Assembly: GCA_015680685.1 (NCBI GenBank)
Contig: MNCI01027417.1
Coordinates: forward strand, 5,387-69,386
Length of the DNA: 64,000 bases
Reading direction: 5' to 3'
DNA from: Gnetum montanum
Taxonomy: Eukaryota; Streptophyta; Gnetopsida; Gnetales; Gnetaceae
This document shows, one piece after another, positions 42,060 through 54,697 of this stretch (position 1 is its first letter; each line of letters starts with the position of its first letter). A program made the translations under genes and the position numbers. The notes beneath the pieces are model-generated. The model saw nothing but the letters and a program-made list of their open reading frames with translations. It ran no database searches and was not told the DNA's origin.

Positions 42060-43160
42060 AAAGTATGTCCTGATGGCTTGGTTCAATGGTGTGTTCCCGA
42101 TGTAGATCAATTAAGAGTTCTCCAAGATGCACATGAAGGCCCTTGTGGGGTCATTACGTTGGAAGATGAACAACCATTAAAATCTTACTTGTAGGATATT
42201 ATTGGCCTACATTGTTCCAGGATGCTCATCATTTTATCCAATCTTGTGAGTGCTACCAATGTGATGGGGGAATGACTGCTAGGATGGAGGGTCCACAACA
42301 ATGGATTCAACCTTTAGAACTCTTCGACATGTGGGGAATTGATTTTATGGTGCCTATTACACCAATGTCCAATGGAAAAGCCTACATTATTGTTGCGTTG
42401 ACTATTTTACAAAATGGGTAGAAGCAACCACTATTACAGATTGTACATTGTCTACCACTGCACGATTTTTTCAATAAAAAATCGTTAACAAGTTTGGCGT
42501 GCCTCGTGCACTTATCTCTGACAATGGCATATATTTTATAGGTGTGACTTTTTGAAAGTTGATGCAACACTTAGGAGTTGAACACAAACTGACTACACCA
42601 TATCACCCTCAAGCGAATGGTCAAGCTAAAGTAACCAATAGGGAGATTACAAAAATACTGACAAGAACCATTAGAAAATATAGGCGAGATTGGAGCACCA
42701 GACTAAATGATGCTCTTTGGGCATACTGCTCCACATGGAAGCTCCCTATAAGCTACTCTCCCTATGAGTTAGTGTATGGAAAACTCTCAATGCTTCTGAT
42801 TCAAGCATAACTACAAACACTATCTACGGCGTGTGATCTCAACCTTGACCTTAATCTAGCACAAAAAGAACAGTTAATGAACCTTAACCTACTAGATGAG
42901 AGCTTATTAGTCACCCTATCATCTAATGAATTACATAAGGCTTTTAATAAATGACATCATAACCTGAAAATTAGAAAAGTTAAGTACCAACCAAGAGATA
43001 AGATTCTTTATTGGAACCCCACACACGTGCCACAATGCACTAAATTTCAAATGCTATGGGAAGGACCCTATATTATTCATGCAACTTTTTCTTCAGGAGC
43101 CATGATGATTTACAAACCTAAGAGCCTAGATAAGAAATTGTTGGTCAACATCCAATAAAC
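42060..43160 (+). pseudogene. Integrase of Ath-4
   Basis: The zinc-finger half at 42120-42260 is frame-broken but shows HEGPCGV and CECYQC. The core has WGIDFMV near 42335-42355 (first Asp), ALISDNGIYF near 42510-42540 (second Asp), and PYHPQANGQAKVTNREI at 42597-42647, where the catalytic Glu is Lys. The C-terminal part continues to KLLVNIQ near 43150. Spread over at least three frames. Inactive. Confidence 0.88.
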
Positions 43161-45160
43161 CAAACCTTTCCATGAGCCTAGAATAGCCAGTATCCATATT
43201 ACCTTTGTTGGTGGACAACCCTATTCGCTATTTTGGATCTCCTCCCTCCGACTCAGTTATGGAGGAGAGGGCTACCAATGCTAATCATCCTTAGCCCTAA
43301 GTTCCTTTTGTATTTTTGTTTTACACATTTTTTTACACATATTTTCAATTCTACTTATTTTTATTTTACACCATCATTCACATTCTTACTATTTCTTTGT
43401 TTGATTTCCTTTCATTCGTCATATAATAAGTGCTCATGTTGGTGGGTTGGACTATAATAATGTTGATTGCTAATGTTTGGTTTTTACCTTTGATTTTCAA
43501 TGTTGATACTAAGATATAGTTCTTTTGATAAAATAGGCAATGAGTCCATGTCGTCCATTCATCCATTCAATGTTGTGGTCTCCCTTGGCTTTGAAACTAT
43601 ATTGTTCCTTTTTCTAAATAAACTTATTAATAAATTGGTGACTTGGTATTCTTCAAACCAAGGAAGGACTCAATGGTTGAAAAGGGTGTGACTTCAAAGG
43701 GATTCGACACATTTGTGCTAGCTATTCTCTTGGGTACTTGGATGCTTTTCATGGGTTTTCTACCATTCTTCTATTGACCAAATATCAAGAAGTTGAATAA
43801 ATCTAAATAAGTCTTTGCATGGTGTGGTTCTCAAGTAAAAAAAAAACTAGTGGGAATTCAAAGAACACCCCTTAGACATAATAAAGAAACATGGGCTGCC
43901 AACACTGGTCATGGCATTGGAAAGACATGTTACCCATGCCTGAAGGTTCCCTCTACCTAAAGCCCTTTCTTACTTCCTACTCTTCTATCTTTCTCTCCTT
44001 GGAATGGTGGTGACTTGATGGATGCATTTTTGTTGCTTCATGAGGATGGGTTGGTTAAATGTATTGATGCGAGGTCACTGGATATGGTTGGTGCGTCCAG
44101 ACTTGGGATGAATTTTATTCGGTCACCTTAACTACATAATACACAAGGGACTTTACATAACCTTGCTCTTGGGATTCCATTCCATTTCCTCCTCTCCTTC
44201 CATATTTCTTCACATATTCCACCTCATTTTCGATTTTATGATTAGTCTATGTCTTGGTTGATGCATTGGTAGTCTTTGGTAAACTCTTGTGGGTCAGTTC
44301 TTAACCATTTTTTCCATATGTCATTTCGAGAGCCTATGGACTCTTTGGTTTGCAAGTCTATCAGGGAATAAAAGGCATGAGCCTACTTTGGGGAGGATCC
44401 ACTAGCATTCCTTTTTGATGAAATTGTTAAGTTCTTTCCTTTAAACATTCTTTGCAATCAACCATTTCTTGTTTCATCCCCATCCATGACATCCATTTTA
44501 TTAGCTTCGTTGTTCTTATTTCCCTCATCTTCATTATTCCTTCAATTTTTCCACCCTATCGCTACTAGAGGTTCGCTCTTAGTCACGGGTGCCTTGTCAC
44601 AAATTTTTCCATTCAATTACCTATCTCCCCTCTACACCTTGGGTAATTATCAGTTAAAAACCTTTAACCCAGTATTTGCCATACCCACAACCCAGCCAAT
44701 GTGCTTATATCAAGGCAAGGTATCAACTGCATTATGGCTTATCTATTCTTGCTAATTCATGACTGTGTTGTATGTACAGATGGCAATTACATGAACACTG
44801 AACTGGGATAGGAGGAAGCACTTGAGATGGACTGGAGCTAGAGCATTTATGCAAGGAACAAGTTTGGTCATGTGGCTATGGATGAACAACGAAATGCACA
44901 TTTCTAACATCGGCAGCAACGCACCTCATTTTCTTTTCTCTCTCTCTTTCTCTGCAAGCTATCGGATGAGGGTTTGGATGTCATCTATGTACAATGTTCA
45001 CCACAATGGGCATGAACACCAATGTTGTAATATGTTTATCAATCCGTTCACTAGGCACTTTAAGTCTATTATTCCCTGTCTCTATCAGTTCTCATTCAAT
45101 CAATAATCCCATACCTTTCCAATATTCTGTAAGGAACTCAAGGACGAGTTTTCATTCAGT
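43161..45160 (+). other. Ath-4 non-coding region between integrase and 3' LTR
   Basis: Two kilobases without a recognisable domain. Some Athila elements carry an envelope-like gene here; I see no transmembrane-bearing long frame to support one. The stretch 43800-44180 aligns with Ath-3 47230-47730 (reverse), where a unit of it is tripled. Confidence 0.6.
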
Positions 45161-45170
45161 CATGGGGCTA
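45161..45170 (+). other. Polypurine-tract region of Ath-4
   Basis: CATGGGGCTA adjoins the 3' LTR start. The Ath-3 equivalent is a GTGGGGGTA stretch (minus, 46288-46296). Both follow CATTCAGT. Confidence 0.65.
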
Positions 45171-46009
45171 TGATGAGCCGCGATATCAAGGCCGTAATAT
45201 CATGTACACGATATCGGAGACTTCCAAGCAATATCGGACATTCGATATCGAGGCCTGCCTTATCATCTATAAATAAGAGGCAGGTGCACTTGGTTTGGAA
45301 ATAGTTGGTTAATTTAGTCTTAGTCCCTTACCCAAACTCTTGCCTTTTTCCCTTCTCAAAGTTAGAATTATTTTTGAGTACTCATAGTAGAAGTCATAAA
45401 GTGAATGGATCTTTATTCGAGCATTGTGTACCTGAGCACACCTTATGGCCAAGAATAAAAATGAACTTTGTGATAAACCTTACAATATTTAGAATTTCTT
45501 ATTTAATGTTATTTATAGTTATTGAATGCTTTCCTTAGTTAATTAATGTTCTCTCTCTCTCTTACCTTGTTAACTCCCCCAAGTAAGCACACTTAGTACG
45601 ACCACTTCGAGCATGTGTGGAATACTTGGTAACCCAATAACGATTAGCGTTTGCTAATCCCAGTAGTGTTGCACTAGTTCAAGATGTGGATGACAAGTGA
45701 GAATGGATGCTGGTGTTAGGACTAGTCAGAGCATAGTCAATTAGTTAAATTAAATTGGTTACTTAATTAGTTCACTTCTCCCTTTGTAGCACCAGGACAT
45801 AAAACATAAAATATATATAAAAATCATATACCTTGAGTTTACTTAACCATACAATCGTGCTATACAAGTAAGCTTGAGAAGACAAGGATTGACTAACCCG
45901 TCTAGGTTCTGTAAAGGCACATAAGCACTTAGTCCTTGAAATTCAACCAGATTGTGCATGTATGCTCATATTCATATGGTTGAGCATAGGGATACCTCGC
46001 CACTCATCA
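45171..46009 (+). repeat. 3' LTR of Ath-4
   Basis: 839 bases, TGATGAGCCGCGATATC to CGCCACTCATCA, paired with 36074-36925. Confidence 0.95.
45182..45276 (+). promoter_or_regulatory. Phased hexamer array and TATA box, Ath-4 3' LTR
   Basis: Sites start at 45182 (GATATC), 45196 (AATATC), 45210 (GATATC), 45230 (AATATC) and 45244 (GATATC), with TATAAATAA at 45268: -86, -72, -58, -38 and -24. One 14-base unit fewer than the 5' LTR. Confidence 0.75.
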
Positions 46010-46014
46010 ATTGT

Positions 46015-46287
46015 CAAAAGAGTTCCTTTTTATTCCCATCACATTGCTGTACTTAGGTACATCAGTGTTTGAACAAAGAACCATACACACTTAGACTCCT
46101 TCTGCAAGCACTTAGAAAATATTCTAACTCTGGAGAGAATAAACTGCAAGAGCTTTGCTACTCTAACTGAAAAATATCAAAAAATCATGCCAAATTGGAA
46201 GCCTAAGCGCTATATTTATAGGCCAGGGTATACCCCCTAATGTCAAATACTTGATGTTGGAGTAGATGAAAATAATTTGATTCATCG
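46015..46287 (-). repeat. 3' LTR of Ath-3, segment 3
   Basis: Matches 55219-55524. The LTR start, TG on the minus strand, has become CG at 46287. The TATA box is TATAAATATA at 46211-46220 (minus), with hexamers at -24 (46239-46244) and -38 (46253-46258); sites further up are lost. Confidence 0.88.
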
Positions 46288-48300
46288 TACCCCCACAACT
46301 GAATGAAAACTTGTCCTTGAGTGAAGAAGGGAAGGAACAAGTTCTTAACAACATATTGGGTAGGTATGGGATTATTGACTAACATACAAACTGACATAGA
46401 TGGAATAGACAAACTTTGAGTGCCTAAGTGTACAAAGATACAACTTTTTACAAAATTGGGTGTTCATGATAAGAGAAGTGAATACCCTAGATAACACTAA
46501 CATCCAACACCTCTTGGCAACTAAAGACTAAGAGAGAAGATCCAATGATCTTGAATGGTTTGCATCATGTGGTACTGCTGCATCATCCTTAGTGAAGATA
46601 GTCCCGCTTCTAGTCCATGCTTCCCATTGCAATCATAACAGAATCATGAATTAGTATGCAATGTGTAACACATAGTTGTTAAATGCCTTATCTTATCGAT
46701 GGTTACACTCAGCTAGGTTGTGATTGTGGTAGATTGATTTCTTGAGTAGTGCTAGTAGGAAGGTTAACAAATAGAGTAAAATAGATAAGTGGTCCATTAA
46801 ATTTGAAAAAAAAAGTTCAACATAAGGAAAATATTTAAAGAGGGTGTAAGAATTCACAACAATATAAAGGAAAGTTCATTGAAAAATGTTGTGAAGATGT
46901 GCACAACTAGATGTTATTGATGGGGTAAACAAAAAGAATTTGATTCTAAGAGTGTGTAAGGCTAAATAACTTAACTAACCCAACCAAAAGATATGCAAGT
47001 GGATCCTCCCCAAAGCAAGCACAGGCCTTTTGTGCCCTTGCATAACTTCAAACCAAAGAGTCTATGGGCTCCGTGGATGATTAATAGTTACAAAAGTTTA
47101 AGCACAAAAACCTGGAAGAACTAACTAAGAATTCCAACACATCAAACTAGGACATCAAATAAGAACATGAAACCGGTAGTGAGGTGAGACATGGAAAGCA
47201 TAGATCAATGAGACAGAGTGTGGAATGGAGTTCCTAATTAAGGTCACATGAAGTCCCTTGTGGATTTTGTGGTTAAATGACTTGATAGGATTCATCCTTA
47301 GTCTAGACCAAAACCAACTACATTTAGTGACTTTGCATCATCATTCTAAGACCAATCCCTTCCCTGAGACACAAGAGTGCTCCCACAGAACAACCACTGT
47401 TCCTTATTAGAGAGAAAAGAGAAGTAGGAAGTAAGGAAAGGCCTTAGTTAGAGGGGACTAGTGCCATAACCAGTGCTTGTAGTCCATTTATTTTGTCTAA
47501 GGGCTATGCTTTGAATTCTCATCATTTGTTTTTGAAATGGGAACCATACCATGCAAATACATATGCATTTATTTTGTCTAAGATGTGTGCTTTGAATTCC
47601 CATCATTTTTTTCTAATGAGAACTACACCATGCAAAGATGTATGCATGTATTTTGTCTAACGGGTATGCCTTGAATTGACATCATTTTATTTTATTTTAT
47701 TTTGATGAGAACCATACCATGCAAAGACTTATTCCACTTCCTTTTATTGGTTGACATGAAATGGTAAGAAATCCATGAAAACACACATGAACCCAGGCAA
47801 ATAGGAAGGCACAAAGAATACCGAATCCCCTTGAAGCCACACCCTATTCAAACCTTTGAATCCTTCCCAATTCTAGAAACTACTAAAGTCACAAATTTGT
47901 TAAAGTTTTATTAATGAAAAAGGGATTGCACATTTCCATAACAAGGAAAATCATAGAGTTTGTGGATGGGTGGATGTTGTGGACTCATTTCTTGTTGCAT
48001 GAAAAAGAAACCATGTCCTAATTATCTGTAACAAAATTCAAAGCTAGAAACCAAACACTAACAATCAAATAATAAAAATAGTACGTACCACCATCAATCA
48101 ACACATTACCATTATACATATCACTTATTAATAAAAAGTTAGAAAATCACACAAGAATAAAAAAAAATATAAAAGAAAGTGTAAAATATTCAAGAAATAA
48201 CAAATGTACTAACAATGGTGTAAAAAAAATTTAGAAAAGATTAATAACATGAAAAAAAGAGGATGTAAAAATAAAAAATGGGTAAAACAAAAAATTGAAA
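46288..48300 (-). other. Ath-3 non-coding region between integrase and 3' LTR
   Basis: No coding domain. Homologous to Ath-4 43290-45160 in reverse. Contains the triplicated unit listed separately and A-rich runs at 48070-48310. Confidence 0.6.
47486..47731 (-). repeat. Three tandem copies of an 81-base unit
   Basis: Units start near 47486, 47567 and 47647. Each holds TTTTGTCTAA, TTTGAATT, CATCATTT and ACCATGCAAA in the same order. Ath-4 has a single copy of this unit (43800-43875, reverse), so the expansion is specific to Ath-3. Confidence 0.85.
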
Positions 48301-48439
48301 AACTGAGGAGCTACTTATATGGTTAGCATGGGTGGCTATCTCCCCCACAACTAAGTTGAAAGGAGGAGATCCACAATATGGAGTATGGTTTCCCATATGA
48401 TGAGGCTCTTATTGTATTAGCTAGCTTATGCTCATGAAA

Positions 48440-49560
48440 AGGTTTGATATGTTGGATGTTGACTAGCTATTTCTTGTTTGGGCTCTCAGGTTTGTAAATC
48501 ATCATGGTCGTAGAAGGAAAAGTTTCATAAATGATGTAAGGTCCTTTTCACAATGTTTGAAACTTAGTTTGTTGAGGTACGTGTGTGGGGTTCGAGTAGA
48601 GAACCTTATCTCCCAATTGAAATTTGACTTTTTTGATTTTAAGGTCATGATGCTTTTTATTGTAAGCCTTGTGCAACTCGTTAGATGATAGGGCTATGAA
48701 TTAATTTTCATCTAGCAAGTTGAGATTCATTAGTCTTTCTTTTTGTGCTAGACTCAAGTCAAGGTTGAGGTCATAGTTTGTTGATAGTGTACAGAGCTTG
48801 GATTGAATAGGAAGTGTTGGTAATTTTCTGTACACAAGCTCATGGGAAGAGTAGCCTATAGGAAGTTTCCATGTTGAGCAATAGGCCCAAAGGTCATTGT
48901 TGAGTATTGTGCTTCTATCTTTTCTATATTTGCTAATAGTTATTTTCAGAATCCTTGTGATTTGCCTATTAGCTTAGGGATGGTAGGGTGTTGTGAATTT
49001 ATCTTCAACCCCCAAGCATTGCATGAGCTTCCAAAAGTAGTGCATGTAAAGTGAGTTCCATTATTAGAAATTAATGCATGTGGCACACCAAACCTATTTA
49101 CAAAATTTTGTTATACAAATTGAGGAGTAGTAGAAGATGTACAGTCAATGACAACTACTACTTCTGCATATTTCATACAATAGTTAACAGTGACTATGAT
49201 GCATGCCTTTCCATTTGACATGGGTGTGATGGAACCCATGATATTAATGCCCCAAATGTTGAAGGGTTCTAATGGTTGAATCCATTGTTGAGGTTCCCCC
49301 ATTCAAACAATTATTCTACCATCTCATTGGCATCATTCATAAAAATGGACATAATGGTGAGCATCCTCAAAGATTGTTGGCCAATAGTATCCTACCATCA
49401 GGACTTTAATGGTTGTGCATTTCCTAGCATAGTGTCTTCCATGAGGACTTTCATTAGCATCTTAGAGAACATGTAGTTGATTGGCATCATGGACACACTA
49501 ATGAACTAGGCCATCAGTGTGCACCTTGTAGAGGTATTCATTGATCTCCATGAAGTGTTT
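48440..49560 (-). pseudogene. Integrase of Ath-3
   Basis: The core block 49111-49302 reads WGINIMGSITPMSNGKA, with the first catalytic Asp replaced by Asn. A second motif near 49060 reads ISNNGT, again Asn for Asp. The C-terminal part is frame-broken down to 48440. The zinc-finger half lies at 49300-49560 in short frames. Both changes are G-to-A on the coding strand. Confidence 0.8.
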
Positions 49561-49739
49561 TACCTGGTGAAGAAACTACAATTTCTTCTAGTGGTCCAAC
49601 CCTTATGGCATCTCTTGAGTAAGAAGATAGGTGAGAATGTCATCATACCAATTAGGCTCATTAGGCAATTATTCAGTTATAGCCCCAAGAAATAGGGGTT
49701 CATTAGGAAACATATCAAATAGTGGATTTTCTTCCTATT

Positions 49740-50254
49740 TTTTGTCCCATCATAACTAAGACAAGTGATCAATGACCATATCCTCAGTGCCCTTTTGACC
49801 TACAATTGTAAGATCCAATTCCTGCAAGATCACTAGCCACCATATGACACGAGGGCTCACCATTGGCTTATTCATTAGGAAGCACATGGCACTATGGTCT
49901 ATGTGTACAAATATCTTGTATTCAAGAATGTAATGCCTAAATTTTTCTAAAGCAAACACCACTATCATCAACTCTTTCTTTGTAGTGATGTCGTTTAGTT
50001 GTGCACCCACAATGCTTCGGCTAGCACAGTGGATGTAGTATGGACATTTCTTATCATCTAACTACGTAAGCATAGCTCCTAAGGCATAATTTGATGCATC
50101 CGTCATGATATGAAATGGTCTGGACCAATCAGGTGCTTGTAGGATTAGAGTTTCTACAAGTTTCTCTTTTAGCTGTTGGAATGTTTTTTCAAATTCCTCG
50201 ATCCAAGCAAAGGGAGCATCTTTCTTTGTTATCTCCACCAATAGTTTTGCAATC
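49740..50254 (-). pseudogene. RNase H domain of Ath-3
   Basis: Readable block 49756-50010 (GAQLNDITTKKELMIVVFAL, then HIDHSAMCFLMNKP, ending DHLS). The Asp lost in Ath-4 is kept here. The preceding TDASNYALG-like region at 50060-50110 is interrupted. Confidence 0.8.
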
Positions 50255-51258
50255 TTAGAGAAATTCTTTATGAATCACCGCTAGTAGACACTATGTCTAA
50301 GAAATGATTGAACATCTTTGATAGTTTTTGGTTGGCAAGTTATTTCTTGGATGACCTTTATTTTCTCAGGATCTACCTCAATTCCTGCTTGTGATATTTT
50401 GTGTGCCAAGACAATGCCCTCCTAGACCATTAAGTTACTTTTTTGCCAATTGAGCCATAAGTTGATTTTAACACATCATTTTAGCAGTTGCTCAAGGTGG
50501 TCCAAGGCTTACTCAAATGTAGTTTCATAAGTGGAGAAGTCATCCATGAAGACTTCCACACCACTACTGATCTATCATTGAAAAATTCTCAGAACCAAGC
50601 CTTAAAATGTAGTAGGAGCATTGCATAGACCAAATGGCATCTTATGATATGCAAAAGTCTCTCAAGGACTTGTGAATTTTTTCTTGGCTTGGTCCTCTGG
50701 TGCAATTTGAATTTGGTTATAGCCATTATAATCATCTAGAAAATAGTAGTAGCAATGCCCATATATTCTGTCTAGTACCTGATCAACAAATGGCAATGGA
50801 AAATGGTCATTTAATGTTGCCATATTCAGTAGTTAAAAATCAACACAGACTAGCCATTTGCCTTCTTTCTTTGGCATAATCACAAGTGAACTAACCCACT
50901 CACTATCTACAATGGGATAAATGAACCCTACCTTGAGAAGTTGCTCTATTTCCTCTTTGACAATCTATTTTAGTTTGGGGTTCAATCACTTTTGTGGTTG
51001 CCTTTTTGGCTTCATGGTCATATCAGTGTAGATGCGATGCTGGCATATCCTAGGATCAAGTCCTATGAGTTCAAGATATGACCAAGCAAACTTTGTTGAC
51101 CATTTTTCAACTACATTCAACAACATCTTTTTTTGCTCTAGAGTAATATTTGCATTGATTATGATTAGCTTCCCATTTTTAAAAAACACATATTCCATTT
51201 TGGTCGGTAGTATTTTCAATTCAACGGGCTCTTGCTTGAAACTTTCAGGAATTTCCAA
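50255..51258 (-). pseudogene. Reverse transcriptase of Ath-3
   Basis: The pre-RT block 50986-51258 includes GLDPRICQHRIYTD. The palm follows in short frames. The catalytic FMDDF lies at 50535-50549. PSQ/SPYG-like and DFYFLDDYNGYNQ-like relics are seen near 50640-50760. Numerous stops. The closest match is Ath-4 40377-41330. Confidence 0.85.
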
Positions 51259-51559
51259 CTCTTCCCAGTAGGTATCATCATTTGTATGATCAAAGAGTTG
51301 GTGATGAACTTCTCTAGTTAATCCATGCTTGTGACATATGCATATGTCAGGCTCTCAGTTAGTTCCATGCAAAGTGTGCTACTCTCAGAATCAATGATCA
51401 ACCTTTGAGTGCCCTCCTATTTTGTGGCTATTGTGTACAAACATCTTTGAATTTTGACTTTTGGTGCACACTACTTACATGCAAAGATAGATGCTTGTTT
51501 CACAGCCTAGCATTTCTACACACAATTGCACCATGTATCATTGTATGCAATGCATTAAA

Positions 51560-51960
51560 CATGTTTCTTCTTGATCTTTTTTATTGCATTTTCTTAGATA
51601 TTTCTAGGGAAAGATCTCTCATATCCATTCTGACATCAATGGTGCTCAGCCATGTCCTTCCCATAATGATTGGAAAATCCCCTTTGTAGTTCTCCATCTT
51701 GATCACTAGGAAATCAGCAGGATAAGACCACCCATAGATAGTGATCACAATGTCTTCCATCAGTCCCAATGGAACAATGATGGACTGGTTTGCCAATTCT
51801 AATCTAATATTACTCTTCTTGAGGGAAGGTAGGTTCCATGTAGTGTACATCTCATGAGAAATTAAATTGACACTAGATCTTGAGTTAAGAAGAGCTTTAC
51901 ATAGTTCATTTTTAGCAATCTGCAAATAAATGAGAGGACTTCTAGGATTAGCTAATTTCC
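51560..51960 (-). pseudogene. Protease domain of Ath-3
   Basis: Block 51581-51925: LCKALLNSRSSVNLISHEMY, where the active-site Asp is Asn and the following Gly is Arg. It ends with PIIMGRTWLSTIDV, the GR-x-WL landmark being intact. Inactive, but it shows the family's protease layout better than Ath-4. Confidence 0.8.
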
Positions 51961-52199
51961 TAGGAAGGTTTCAAACATGAATCCAATCAAATATAGTGTG
52001 AGTAAGCATTACAATATGGATCCTAGGTAGAGTTTGGTTTGAAGGGGCCTCAAAGGAATTTGATATAGAGGAAGATGGAGGGACAAGGTTGTCAACTACA
52101 AGTGTAATTGAGGGCTTAGGTGGACTATGGGATCAAAAGAAAGATCTTTTCTTTGATCAAAAATCTGACCCATCTGATTAATAAATCGATTATTGATTA

Positions 52200-54193
52200 A
52201 TGACTCTCATAGCATTGTGTTGTTGTAGTTGAGCTGGTAGTTCACCCTGCATAGGCGAAGCAAGTGGTAGTTGTGCAAGTGGAGGAGGAACATGTGCAGG
52301 GATAAGAGGAGAAGAAGGGTAAGAGGTGGCATCCCTTCTTTCATGTGAAGAATGAGTTCAATAATAATCAAAAGGATGGTAGTGTGATTGGAAAGTAAAA
52401 ACGTGACTTGAAGAGTCATGTGGAGATAAGGGTTGCTAAACATAGTAACCATATGGATCAAGCTGTTGATAAGGATATTGTTGCCTTGGTGGTGCCAGCA
52501 TCCATGGTTGTGGTTGCTACCACTATTAATACTGCTCATATGGTTGCAGTGGAGCTCCACTTGGATAATATAGCTGTTTTTGGTGGAACTGCTTAAAATT
52601 ACCTTGAGAATAAGGTAATCTTTTGGATGTTTAACTTTGTCTTAGTCATGGATTCAAAGCATACACACCAAACTCCTGTAAGTGTGACACAATGGGGCAA
52701 CATCCCTTAGGATGTACATATTCGTAGATGTCACACCCACTGTCATCATCTGATTCAGTTTTCGCAACTTCTTCTACTGTAGCAATCTTGCCCTTACCTT
52801 TGTGATAGGCATGTTCAACTTCCTTGCACCTCTTCCACTCATGATCACTACTTTGTTCTTTGGACTCTTCAGTAATGTTTAGAACAACTTGGAATCTGCT
52901 ATCTATGGAGTCCCATAACTGATCAACCTTGGCCGTAATTTCATATTGAAATTTTTGGAGTGGCAAGGCTTTCCTATTCACCACCTCATCAAATGCAAAT
53001 TCGTCCTCACTATCACAGAATTGAACCTCCCTCTTACAAATGGAATTCATCTACACTTTCTCTTTTTCTTAGTTCACCCTCCTTTTTAGCTATCTGCTCT
53101 ATTAGTCTTTTTATTTGATGGGCACTTAATTTTTACATTCACCCCTAGGCATAGACACCAAGGGTTCTCCTAGTTTTTGATCAAAGTCCATCTATAATGT
53201 GGTGAAGTTGATCTAGTTGAAAATAACCATGGCTAGGACATTTGTGCATTAAGGAATAGTATCTATCGATGGCAACATACAAGGGTTTGTGTGTTCCTTG
53301 TTTCCATCCTTGGATTTTCCTTCTCAAGTTGGACACTCTAGAGTATGTTTGATATTTATCATTAAACAATTTAAGCATGGTATGCTATCATTTGATAGGC
53401 TTCAGCTCTAAGGACTAATACTAGTTTTTTTCTTCTTTGATAAGTGTCCATGGGAACAACTTAAGCTTTTTCCACTCATTCTCTATGTTCTACAATGCAC
53501 ATGCATCTTGAAAAGCTTGTAGATGGTTCTATGGATTAGAGTTATTTCCCCCTTCAAATTTAGGGATATTGTTCATGTCTAGCCTTTTGATCCAACTATC
53601 CTCCACATGCCTTACTAGAATTTGTACTACCTTTGTAATATTGAGCATACTTTGGGTAGCAAGAAAAGGCTCATCAAGGCCTTGATCATGGTGCCTATTA
53701 TGCCCTCTACTACCCCTTTATTCATGGTGATGTGCCTCTCTTGATTGTCCACACCCTTGATATTGCCTTTCCTGATGGTCCCTTCGATCATTTTGGTCCC
53801 ATTAGTCGTTTCAATCACCTCCATTATGGTCTTACCTTTTGCAGTCATGGTCAAAGCTAAAAGAAGAAGATAATGATGACTAAGGAAAAGAGGAAGGAGG
53901 ACTAGCACCATCACAGTGCCTACTAACGCCTCTTTGGCAATTGCGACCATGATCATGATCTTATTTCTTATCTGCATCCTTGCCTTGACTTGCCCCTCCA
54001 AATCCTTCTTTGTCATTGGATCCATTCTTACCAGAACCCAAATTGTGAATTGTGGACTACAAGTTCTAATTTTGACCTCCTTCACCAAAGTCAAAGAGAG
54101 GAACTTCACTGAATGGGAAACCTCTAAAGAAGGGTTTTCCATCATCTTTTTGTTATAGTAGGAATAGAGAATCATTAAGTCATTTCCCTTCAC
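52200..54193 (-). pseudogene. gag of Ath-3
   Basis: Blocks match Ath-4 gag in order. An RGSRGHNRHHDQG-like relic of the Arg/His-rich region is near 53680-53740. The core is 53181-53378 (KYQTYSRVSNLRRKIQGW) and 52646-53050 (VDQLWDSIDSRFQVVL, then CDIYEYVHPKGCCPIVSHLQ). A Pro/Tyr/Gln-rich tail is near 52250-52560. One cysteine of the C-x2-C pair is Tyr here. Frames change near 53630, 53390 and 52640. Confidence 0.8.
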
Positions 54194-54678
54194 AAATTCA
54201 TAACATTATTCTACTTATCGATCTCGTATACATTGTGCTTCAGTCAGATGATAATCGTTGGCATCAGTATCTTGCACAATATACTCAGCATGATGTTCTT
54301 GGAGACCCCATCATATAAACATTTTTTGGAGCATTGTAGGAATGGATCTTTTAGGTGACAACATAATGTTGCCCTCCATGTCACACCACCATAGCTATTC
54401 ATCTTGATGTAGGATGAAGGTGAAACTTGATACATATTCATCAAGATAAGCATATATGATTTGATACTATTGAGGCACTAACTGATAAGCTTTATCAGAC
54501 TTGGGCAAAGAATTGCTCTTGCGAGAAGAAGACACTTTCTGTTAGAAAAATAAAAATCATAGTGTGTTTCTAAATATTGTTGTAGTAATCTTAAGATATG
54601 ATGTGACTCTAAGGTTTGTTCCAATAATTTAAATAATTTTCACTAGGTCCTAGATAGCACATGAAACAACCAAAAGGT
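54194..54678 (-). other. Ath-3 leader between PBS and gag
   Basis: No supported gene. Corresponds to 36944-37434 of Ath-4. Confidence 0.5.
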
Positions 54679-54697
54679 CCCCCATTAATGGTGCCAA
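54679..54697 (-). other. Primer-binding site of Ath-3
   Basis: The minus strand reads TTGGCACCATTAATGGGGG next to the LTR. It is the tRNA-Asp complement with mostly G-to-A and C-to-T changes. Confidence 0.75.

Larger units (their letters stand above)
36074..46009 (+). mobile_element. Ath-4: full-length Athila-like Ty3/gypsy retrotransposon
   Basis: A 9.94 kb element with a perfect duplication attgt (36069-36073 and 46010-46014). The empty site is visible in the Ath-3 5' LTR at 55214-55218. LTRs 36074-36925 and 45171-46009, PBS 36926-36943, gag, protease, RT, RNase H, integrase, a 2 kb non-coding 3' region and a PPT before 45171. Frameshifts, stops and loss of the integrase Glu and protease Gly make it inactive. 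Confidence 0.95.

Noticed and set aside
43161-45160. Envelope-like gene after Ath-4 integrase
   Set aside because: No long frame with signal peptide and membrane segment. The short hydrophobic frames are not shared in frame with Ath-3.
53627-54193. 188-codon minus-strand frame in Ath-3
   Set aside because: Shadow of the gag low-complexity region. The correct frame shows the Arg/His-rich relic matching Ath-4.
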